Shown here: positions 54,641 to 64,000 of the stretch, piece after piece
Position numbering within the stretch: the first letter of the stretch is position 1
Layout: each line of letters opens with the position of its first letter
From: Volvox africanus
Taxonomy: Eukaryota; Chlorophyta; Chlorophyceae; Chlamydomonadales; Volvocaceae
Direction: 5' to 3'
NCBI GenBank assembly: GCA_030268105.1
Contig: BSDZ01000010.1
Span: 4,874,001-4,938,000, forward strand
DNA: 64,000 nt
Translations under genes and position numbers: made by a program
Notes under the pieces: generated by a model
Told to the model about the DNA's origin: nothing
Seen by the model: the letters and a program-made list of their open reading frames with translations, nothing else
Databases searched by the model: none

Positions 54641-57600
54641 TGTGACACACACATATACATACGTATGTGTATATGCGTAAATCCACTCTCAACAACTCCG
54701 GGCCTCATTTGAGTTATTCTAGCCCTCCACTATTCTCTATGTTTACAAGCGCGCCCTCCGAACCACCGGCCCTACTCCCATTAAACCTCCGCGCTCTTTC
54801 TTCCGGCGCCGGACTTACTTGTTTGGCATGACCTGCAGCACGTCCCCAACCCTCACGAAGCCCGCCTCGCTCTTGCCCATAACGATGGTGCCCATGTCCT
54901 TCCAGCGATCCACAATGGGCATACGGAAGGGCGCCAGCGGGTTTCGCTCCAGGGGCTCCATTTGATCCAAAACCTGATGGCGTACATTGCACCACATCAC
55001 ACCGCATGTCATAATGCCACTCGCAGATCAATCAAAAAGGAGAGGGAGAGAGAAAGTGAGAGGAAAAGACATCATGAAACACGGTTGCATCTTGACGAGA
55101 TGACTTAGAAGAGTCGACGACGCATCAAACAACTTTTGACCCCCTCCCTTCTCTTTCCCCGCCATGTCCCTGAAAAGACCCGCTGTCGCCTGAAAATCCA
55201 CACGAGCCTCCCTAACCAAGTTCACAAGCCATGTCCTGCACGGAGCGCTTCCCATGAGACGTAATACCAACCGCCTCCTATTCCATTGCCCCTGACACCC
55301 TCGTCGCCAATCCCTCACCTCCCCCTCCGCCTGTAAATCTCCCTACCTGGAACAGCCTCTCCCCGTCGTACCAGGAGCATAGGTCCTTAGAAACTGACTC
55401 GCGGATATTGTGGCCGTACAGGGCAGCAAGTGGCAGGAAGGTCACCTCCTTCTTCAGGTTGTAACCACACTGCCGGAGGAAGGGCGTCAGGCCGCTCACG
55501 ATCTGATCGAACCGGGCCTTATCCCACTTGCCTGTAGGGAGAGGGAGTGGATTTGGAACAAGAAGAAGAAAAACTGAGTGCAGCGGAAAGTGACGGCGAG
55601 AGAAAAACTGCAAAAGGTGCCGTAGGATTCCATCCGGAAGGGCACACGGGTCAACAGAAGTGACATGGTAACATCCGGGTGGGGGGTCACCCTGGCAATA
55701 AGAGCTGAGCTGAGCTGAGGTGTGGAAACGGGCAGCTTGATGGATTAGTGGACATGGATGTACGTGGAGATGACATGATGCACCTGAGGCGGGGAGCCGT
55801 AAACCAACCAGCAACTAGCTGTCAAAGACAGCCCGGCTCGTCGTGTGCGGGACGAATTTGGGAGCTGGTCAGCCACATAGGTTGTGGCCGTTTGCCTGTG
55901 GCATACGGCCCCGTAGATTGGGGCGCCCGCAAGCCGAAGCTTATGCCAGAGAGGAAAAGGAATCATTCGTGTCGCCTGATAACCTCCCGCGACGGCTCAG
56001 GAACCATGCCGTTCAAAACACCGACCCACGCGGTTATTTACACACATGCACACCCCTTCTTTCCCCACACAAAACCCAATCATTCTCTAGCTTCTTATCC
56101 CAAGTCCCACCCGGTTGCGCACAGCTGAGTCCTCCGTCAGCCAAATATCCTTCCACCCCTTCCCCGCATTTTTTTCTCTCCCCTCCTCTCACCGTCCACC
56201 GCCACCGAGGGACAGTCCAGCTTATTGACCACCACAATTAGCCGGGTCACACCCAGGGTCTTGGCTAGCTGTGCGTGCTCGCGGGTCTGACCGCCTCTCT
56301 CGAAGCCCGTCTCGAACTCACCCTGTGAAGTCGTGTTTGCCAAACAAGTAGCACTATACATGAATTTTAGGCCCTCCAAAGGACAACCAGTCCGCAGGCA
56401 ATCAGATGGGACACGGAATCTGCGGACATTCTCTCCTCCTGCAATGTTAACATCGCACGCCTGTGAACTACACCTCAGCTGCAGCCCCTCATATGCCCGG
56501 CGGCGGCCCGGCTTGCTTAAAAAACTCGCCTTGTATCACATGCTAGCATTGTCGAGGACTACCTTTTCATCCACCCACTCCAATTCGTATTCTTCAGCCA
56601 AGAAACTCTTCCACCTCGCCCTGCCTATTTTCACTCCCTCCCCTCTTCTAACCGACGACTGGGTTTCCGGCAATTGCTGGGGTCATACCCCTCTAATCTT
56701 CCACATTAACATGTAATCGATGGAGACATCCACGTCCTTAACCGCAACGCCCAAATTGGCCTCCCAAAGCCCAACCAGAGCCCCACTCTCACAGCATCTT
56801 TAGGTCTGCTGTTTCGAACCCGATCCTATGCTCCTTAGACAGCCGGAAGCCCCCCTTCAGAGGCCCGTCTCACAGTCCCCTCCCACCTTCCGTGCGGAAA
56901 TCACCAGGATGGCCACATCTGCTTGGCAAGCTCCCTGGATCATATTGGGGACGTAGTTCTTGTGGCCGGGGGCGTCCAGGATCGTGTAGCGCTTCTTGTC
57001 CGTCTCGAAGTGAGCCCGACCCACCTGACAGCGGCGAGTTGGCGGGTCGGGCAGGGGCTCACGTCTGAACGTCTGGATGAACTAACGGAAACTCATTAGT
57101 AGTCGGCGGACGGCGCATGTATCATAAGAGGGTAGTGGGGGTATCGACGAAGAGCGCTCTGAAACCGCACCAATCAACATCGTCGGTAGAGCGATAGGGC
57201 TTGGGGAGGACAAAGACCAGTTTGATTCGTCATGAGGCCCGCTGAAGATATGCCCCCCACCCGTATGATCCCAGCGCGGTTGCTTGAAGGCACCTACATA
57301 AGCCGCCGTCTAAAGAGAGAGTTTATTAGCGGCCCTAGCAGGACTCTGCGCTGCACAGCGCTCCATCGATATTTAGAGCTGGGGCTGGGCCTGCACCTTT
57401 CGTCACCAGCTGCACTCGAATTCCTTTGGTCCGCCGCACAACCGGTCTCTCTGGGAGCATTCCCTTACCCCCCTCCGCTGCATGTGGTGCACGAAGCACC
57501 GAACGCTGGATGATGGACCCGGTGACAGCCACAGCCCTTCAGCCACACCTCTTCAGCACTGTGAGTCACACGTAGCGGCCCCTACCGACCCCGCGAATGA

Positions 57601-59675
57601 CACTCCAGAATGCTCCAAACGTTGGGCTAGACTACCAACCCGGTTTCATCCGTTGGTCATTTTTCATCACCAATCATTCCCAGGAACTTAAGCTTCTGTT
57701 CTTAAAAATTCATCTTTTGTCCCCTTCTCAATTGCTGCACATCGCAATATCCATAACCTGACCCACTTCTTGCCGATCGCAATCCGTGAGCCACGCCTTC
57801 ACCGCCTCAGACTCTCTCCACCTTACGGAAGGTGAGACCCTTCCCTCGCCTCCTTGCCGCTCTTGAATCTAAATGTGAATCTGAATGCCGCTCTTTAACC
57901 CGTGACCCGGTACGGATCCCTTACCGGTCCCAAGTGTACTGTACGTGTCTTAGTGAGTGTGTGTGAGAGACATAGGGAGGAAATATAGCTTCAAGCCAAC
58001 GTCGCACTTCCGCGCTGTCCCATAACGTCCCCTGCAGCAAGACTGTCGCCCCGCGAACGCCCTCCCCCAATGTTTTCCCGTTTCCCAGGACCCACGTCCC
58101 ATTTGACAGTCCTCCACGTACCTCCACGGTGATGCCCTTGACGCGCTCCTCCTCATTGGTGTCCATGATGTAGGCCATGTACCACCCTTCGCGGTTCTTT
58201 TCCTTAGCCTCGCTGTACAACCAGCAGCAAGGCAGTGTGAACGATCCGCAGCCAAATAGCACAAACAAATGAGGCAAACAGGTAGCAAACCAACCCTCCT
58301 CACGCCCCGACGGTTAGCTGCGTAGTCACCCTGAATGCCCGAAGATAACTACAATCAAAGGGCGTGGCGTCACGTCAAAGCTCCGGGCGCCCTGGCCCAG
58401 GAGCGCAACGAGGCATGGAGGAAAAGGGCACGGTATGGCACTTACCGCTCGTACTTCTCAATTGTGCGCTTGTCCACACCGCCCTGCAGCAACAGTCAGC
58501 AAAGTTTTCTCGGTCGACACTGCTGATACTCTCACCCCCCGCACCCTTACTGCTGATATTCGCATCCTTCGCACTACTCCCATGCTTGCATCCCGCAACC
58601 CAGGTTTCCCTCCGCAACCCTGGTTTCCCTCGGCAAGCCCGAATGCAGCTGAGCTCGCCAGTCGAGAGTGCCCACGCAACGGGCAATATTGCAGCGCTGC
58701 GAGCCGTGTGCAGGCCTGGCTAACGATATGCCGCGATGTTGGAAGATGCACGCCTATCCTTTTCCCCAACCGCGGACAAATAGGAGCTAGAACAGTCTGT
58801 CATATGCTCTCTTGATCACCACAAAGTATGCTTTCCCACTACCGGTCCGAATGCCTCAGGGGGCCGACGCGCATGAATGATGTGAGCACCACGACGGATA
58901 ACCTCAGAAGGCAGCCGCGCGTCCCGACCCAGTTCTATCTTAAATCTTCAACCCCATTCACGTCCGCTCAGGACCTGGTCAAAGGCCCCGAGGCCGTAAT
59001 TCACCGCCAGATTGCGCTACTTCGCGTTCACCCACCGTGAGGAATAGAATTTGCCCCGCCAATGTTGACTTCCCCGCATCGATATGCCCGATGAACACGA
59101 TATTTAGATGGTCCCTGCGGACATTGTGCAGGCGGCCCACGCGTTGATCATGCGTGTTCCAATCTGGGTTTCAGGGCCACTGCAAGCTCTGAGTGGCTGA
59201 GTTCCAACACTACCTGGGCTCCTCAATCAGTGACTCTTGGTACGCCTTCATTACAGCACTTTCATCGAGGGGGGCGACGGGCTCCTCTGGCGCGGACGCT
59301 GCTTCCGTTGGTGCCGCTGGCGCGGACGATGGCGCGGGTGCGGGTGCCGACCCTGGGCAGGGAGCGACCGCGTGACGCAAATTCAAATATGTAACAGACC
59401 AATTTCTGCATACCTCCATCTGGCAGCTGTTCTGCTTCTGTAGGCTGCGGTGCTGGCTCCTCTGGTTGGGGCGGCTGCGGAATCAGCTCCTCGACCTTTG
59501 GAGGCGGCTGAACAGGAGGCGGAGGTGGAACCGCCTCGACCGGCCGAAATGCAGGCACCATGCCTTGTCCTGGTACAAAAATCATGCTGTTTGGGTTCAA
59601 GGTCGGTGCGGTCGGGGGAGGTGCCGGGGCGGTCGGGGGCTGGAGCGCCGCATCCTCCTCCCACGTATCCGCCAT
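52770..59675 (-). CDS. ERF3: Eukaryotic peptide chain release factor GTP-binding subunit eRF3
   Basis: Twelve phase-consistent exons: 59675-59414, 59352-59214, 59114-59036, 58483-58446, 58212-58122, 57024-56887, 56322-56193, 55531-55347, 54973-54819, 54382-54205, 53806-53717 and 52988-52770 (TAG), ~567 residues. The N-terminus is Pro/Ala-rich and carries a PAM2-like [11 protein letters not shown], the motif that lets eRF3 bind poly(A)-binding protein. The GTPase core follows: P-loop [78 protein letters not shown] and NKLD (G4). The C-terminal beta-barrels, which bind eRF1, end [20 protein letters not shown] with [16 protein letters not shown]. The protein acts in the cytosol with eRF1 at stop codons, where its GTP hydrolysis drives release. 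Similarity to EF-1alpha is expected, but TNEEE, the N-terminal extension and the C-terminus identify eRF3. Intron 5 (57025-58121) is the largest. Confidence 0.96.
54565..54640. repeat. (GATA)19 microsatellite
   Basis: 76 bp of perfect GATA on the + strand in the intron 54383-54818 of the eRF3 gene; the transcript would carry TATC repeats. Confidence 0.97.
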
Positions 59676-60711
59676 TTTAATGATCTAATGAATGCGCTTA
59701 ATGAATTACTTTCTCAAAGCGCAAGAACACGCCGACTCGTATTCCGTCACTGATCAGTATTGCAGCCTACTCCGAGCGGATAATATTATAGCAAACGCTT
59801 ATTCCTAGAGTGGCAAAATCTCAGAACTTTCCAAGGAATCAAATGAATTCGGTCGAAGCTGCATGGCCCGTGTGCAGTCATTGTCCAGTTGCCGTGCGCG
59901 CCCTGCAAGGCACAGGACACACGAGCCCTCGGGCAAATAATGCATTTCACAGGCTATTCTGATCCGATGTACAATTCCTATTAGATAGGCCAAATCCTAT
60001 GGCTTGTGAACTCACATAGAATTTCATGAAACATTGTGTCTTCTCTGAAAGCAGGCTTGGTTTAATTTAGATTCGTAACTATTGCATTCAATGTCTGCAG
60101 TGAACAGTGGATTTCGGGTCTAGGATGCAGCGCATCGTGCTACGCTGTGCTCCTGCTGGTTCTGCCCCAGGTTGTCAGGTGTGCTAATTGGCGATTATCC
60201 GAATATGAACCCATGGTGCAATTCGATTCACCGTCATAACATGACGCCCATTCCGGATGCCTTAGAGCTCTGCCGGGAACTCGTAAACAATCATAAACTA
60301 TTCCTAGGCTTGGGCTCCAATTGATTATACTGGTTGAATAGCCCATGATCAGCATATTATTTCGTGAGGTGAGGTGAAAGGCGTGGTACTTAATCAAGCG
60401 TCCAAACAACTGTCTCTGACACCTAAAGGCCTCATGAGGGCCCGCCGGAAGAGCTCAAGGCTTCACGAGCTGGTGGACATATTACCAACGTCTAAGCACT
60501 CTCTCAATGTCATACACGAGTTCGCGCCTTGGTAGGTTACAGGTAGCCTGCCATGGCGGTTATTCCGTGCCCAAAAACTTTGGAAACATTCGGATTAACC
60601 CCTGTAATCCATCTAAACCAAACCTCCGACGACTTGTATAGCTGGCGCTTCTCCCTAATAGATTGATCTGCGTATTGTCAGGCAATGAAGGCATGTGCTT
60701 TACAACACTGC
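59676..60711. other. Intergenic region: eRF3 promoter and cyclophilin 3'UTR
   Basis: Both flanking genes are on the minus strand. A minus-strand TGTAA at 60541-60537 lies ~170 nt after the cyclophilin stop and is the likely poly(A) signal. No other gene is recognised. Confidence 0.6.
60537..60541 (-). other. Candidate polyadenylation signal TGTAA
   Basis: TGTAA in minus-strand sense, ~170 nt downstream of the cyclophilin stop. Another at 60704-60700 is only a few nt past the stop and is probably too close. Confidence 0.5.
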
Positions 60712-62751
60712 TCACAGCGGCAGTTCGCCCGAGTCCGCAATGACGACTTTCTTGCTCGGCTTGCCCGAGCCGCTGCCAATAGCCTCCACCTTGTAGACCA
60801 CGTCCATACCCTCCACGACTGCAGCCATGGAGGAAAGCAAACGCTTCATCTTACTCAGGACTCAGGAAGCGCTGAAGGTCATGATACCCATAAATGAACT
60901 CCCACACTAGCCTAGTACGTTCTTTAGCAGTCTGCAAGCGACTGGGCAACTTGCAATGCCTCCAACACCTGAACCGCACACTTGCTATCCATTACGTTAA
61001 CTGGTCACTAGTCCGCGCAATCGACTTCCACAAACCCAGGACGATATTTGGTTACCGGCGCCCTACCCAACCCAGGCTTGTCCTAAATCTCCTAATGCGT
61101 CCTGCAACCCCATTCCGTGGCTTAACGAAGCCCCTACCTACCCTTGCCGAACACCACGTGACGGCCGTCCAACCAGGAAGTGGTCACGGTGGTGATGAAG
61201 AACCTGTGTAAGTGCAGGAGGGGAGTCACCTCTAGAGCACAGCTAGGAGCAACGGGTCCCATGACCTTTCGGGACCGGAGAATACAAGTCTTCCTTGCTG
61301 CAATAACCAATGAATAATGAACACTTCCATCTGAAAAAAACTTGTGTAGCATGCACCTCTGATTAGCGTGGGCGATCGCAGATGTCGCACAGACGCTGAA
61401 GCACTTACTGGCTGCCATTGGTGTCCGGGCCGGCGTTGGCCATGGACAGGACGCCGGGTCCAGTGTGCTTCAGGGCAAAGTTCTCATCCTGTGGGAGGGA
61501 TCAACCACAGTCATCGGCCAAGTAAACCGAGAAAGCAAAACGGAATCCGGTATGCATACGAGAAGGCCGTCAGGCTACCCGCAGGCTTAGGTAAGTAGCA
61601 ACGGCCTGGAAGACGATGACAATGACCCACCGGGAAGCGAGAGCCGTAAATGGACTCGCCACCAGTGCCGTCGCCATTAGTAAAGTCACCACCCTGGATC
61701 ATGAACTGCAAAACACAACGACATTCACGGGTGATCGGTCAGGATGAGACCGAATAAAGAAGCAATCCGAAGTGTATTTGTGGGAACATTGCAAATGGCC
61801 ATCTATACGTTTTGATTCCAGGGTGTTGAAGACCAAGCGATGCGCAGAGGATAAAGGTGCAGGTTTGCTGCGAGAATGGCCCGGGCTGAGGGCAAGTGAG
61901 GGAAAGAGCATGCTCATGCGCACTACGCATATACCCACGCCAATCCATGTGCATTATTGGAACACCAAGCATTAAAATCACCGAAAAACGGGATATGCCC
62001 GATAGCTCAGAAGGTTTATGTGGTCTGGGGTTGCAGAACTTACATCTAGTTCAAAAGCCAAAAGACTATCATAAGGAAGTTGGGTTTCCCCAAGTTTGAG
62101 GGATTGCGGTTTCACCCGGCGAGCCGTACCTGCGGAATGATGCGGTGGAAGGTGCTTCCCTTGTAGCTTAGGAGCTTGCCCGATTGGCCAGCACCCTTCT
62201 CACCCGTGCACAGCGCACGGAAATTCTCCACGGTTTTGGGCACCGTGTTTCCGTACAGGCCAATCACTACTCGGCCTGCAGATAGGAGTTGCAAGAGACG
62301 AATGGCATACGTTGGTGAACAGCTTGCATGTCCCTGTGTAAGCACTAATACAACACTGGATGGATCCAGATACGACATCCCACTGGTAATAATGAACAGC
62401 GCAGCATTCCGCTCAACGATAACGGTAGGACAGCGTGTCTCTATCCGGACCTACCTGCTGCCTTGCCGTCAATCTCGATATCAAAGAAAACCTGTATGGA
62501 AGTTAAATGAGATTTGACCTTGCAAATTTCCCGTTCAATGGAACAGGTGCAAGGGCCCAGATCATGCGCAAAACGACAACCTGCCAGCGCTGGCTCATTT
62601 GTGTTCTACGCGTTTTTATCACCTTGTGTGTGACTGTTGTATCTCCCACAATCTTTGACTTCTTCGATTTCTTCGCGGCGTACACCCCGGACGTGGCGCC
62701 GATGACCACTAGGGCCACAGCAGCAACGAATAGCAAGCGATTCCGATTCAT
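60712..62751 (-). CDS. Secretory-pathway cyclophilin (peptidyl-prolyl cis-trans isomerase)
   Basis: Seven phase-consistent exons: 62751-62623, 62491-62455, 62275-62130, 61705-61631, 61488-61409, 61203-61142 and 60818-60712 (TGA), 211 residues. Residues 1 to ~26 are a signal peptide (basic MNRNR, hydrophobic [17 protein letters not shown]) followed by Lys-rich KKSKKSK. The cyclophilin fold is complete: [87 protein letters not shown] and a C-terminus [14 protein letters not shown] like plant ER cyclophilins. The catalytic Arg/Phe (FHRIIPQFMIQ), the Gln of FFITT and the Trp of SWLDGRH that binds cyclosporin are present. There is no HDEL/KDEL, so it is probably secreted, or held in the ER by partners. 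It catalyses proline isomerisation during protein folding. The ATG chosen is the one directly starting the signal peptide. Confidence 0.96.
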
Positions 62752-64000
62752 TTTTGGTAATAATAATGTACTAATGCAATAATATAATGCTACGGAATGC
62801 ACCTTGTGGTAAATGTGTAATAGTGGAATGTACGGCATAAGTACTGAGACCAAGTAATTGAAAGCCACTGTGAGCTCCGCAGTAATATTTCCCGACGACT
62901 TCAAACTCCTATATATACAATTCCCGCTGGATAACTGTTTCTGATGCTCGTGTTTATTGTATTTTGGCACCATTTGGTTTCACAAGTTTCCTTCCAGTTT
63001 CCCGGTTCCGTATGTTCATAACTGGGCCTATCGCTGCGAGAAGGTGCAGATATATCTCAACGGAGCTGTGGTGCAGCTAGAATGTATTACCTGTGGGCGG
63101 GGACATGCACCGATGAGTGAGGCGAATTGTTGGCATCTTCTGGATAGGCGCGGCACGCAATCACGGGTTCCTCCAGTTAATTGACCGATATATTATGAAA
63201 GAACACTTTACAGAGTTCCCCAAGATTTCCCTCCGCTGCGATCTGAAAGAAGAGGTGTTAACCTTATGGGTCTCATGGTCATCAAAGCCAGTATGCGTGA
63301 AAGGGATGGCAGGCGAACCGTTCGAATCCGAGCAAAGGGGGAGCAAGGTTGTCCCCTTAGTCTAACACCCCACCCCAAGGCATTTTGCTGATTTCACGGA
63401 CACCCAAGGTACGCCAAGAGTACATGTTGTCCAGCGGGCGACAGCCAAACCGGGGTAGAGGGGTATGCAGCTCGACCTGAGGCAACGCATCCCATCTGAA
63501 ATTGTTATTCCTTACTTCATGCTGACGACCTTAACCTGTACGCTGAGTCCAGGGATCGTCTAGATAGAGATTACTAAAGCCACGCAACAAGATGTGCGCC
63601 ATTTTCGACATGCGGCTCGATTTGGAAAGACAGTAGTCCCGGATATGCAATCTAGTCCGCGTGTACGGCAATTATTGTCCAAGACTATCATAAAGGTAAT
63701 GTGCAAGCGCTATCTTGGGATCAACTACCCTTCCAACCATTGGGCTAACCAAGTCTGATTGAGTCTAATTAAGCCTGATTAGGTCTCTCTGGCCTGTCAA
63801 GCATAAGTAGCACAGCCTAATTAGATGGCACGGCTATGACAGGGATCAGGAATAGATACGGCTTTAGCTTCCTTTGCCAATGAACTGTTTGGAGCTGGTC
63901 CCTCCTGCCCATCAGCATGCTATCTTTCCTCCTATCGAAAAACGCGACGCCAATAGCCACTCCAACCTAGCATTGGACTCAAGCGTCTTTAGCGCGCTGA
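62752..64000. other. Cyclophilin upstream region to window end, no gene seen
   Basis: It contains the cyclophilin promoter (minus strand). Open frames such as 63117-63365 (+) have no recognisable features. AT-rich with repeated AATTAAG/TGATTAG-like words at 63760-63790. Confidence 0.5.

Overview
The window is nuclear DNA of a green alga, most likely a volvocine chlorophyte (Chlamydomonas/Gonium/Volvox type). The inference rests on dense short GT-AG introns, Ala/Gly/Gln/Ser-rich low-complexity insertions in otherwise conserved proteins, abundant (GT)n, (AAT)n and (GATA)n microsatellites, candidate TGTAA polyadenylation signals, and a plant-type SBP-box gene. There is no operon structure, phage or CRISPR. 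I rebuilt gene models by hand by joining exons whose splice phases match. Seven of the eight models are phase-consistent at every junction; the importin-like model is consistent at every junction from 244 to the stop but is cut by the window edge.

Layout, left to right: (1) ~1-7575 (+), the 3' part of a large importin-beta/HEAT-like gene with a 407-bp (AAT)n tract in one intron. (2) 9599-14183 (+), an N-terminal ankyrin-repeat protein with a probable myristoylation site and a long Ser-rich tail. (3) 18424-~23404 (-), a gene whose exons splice in frame from a SlyD-like FKBP prolyl isomerase into a methionine sulfoxide reductase A. (4) 24926-33952 (+), a BTB/POZ-BACK protein spliced in phase to an SBP-box zinc finger, which looks like a transcription factor of unusual architecture. 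(5) 36801-40010 (-), a small protein with a degenerate Nudix box. (6) 40268-51215 (+), the nucleolar MYBBP1A/Pol5 homologue in 16 exons, head to head with gene 5 and 257 bp away. (7) 52770-59675 (-), translation termination factor eRF3 in 12 exons. (8) 60712-62751 (-), a secretory-pathway cyclophilin in 7 exons.

Functionally this is a normal eukaryotic gene neighbourhood: ribosome biogenesis (Pol5), translation termination (eRF3), protein folding and repair (cyclophilin B type, FKBP-MsrA), nuclear transport (importin-like) and regulation (BTB-SBP, ankyrin). The two items of most interest are the fused architectures, BTB-BACK-SBP and FKBP-MsrA. Non-coding curiosities include a 116-bp repeat present in two introns of the BTB-SBP gene, a perfect 16-bp inverted repeat at 35.1 kb, a cluster of CATGCTCAGG motifs at 16.2-16.9 kb, and (GT)n tracts that begin exactly at splice donors.
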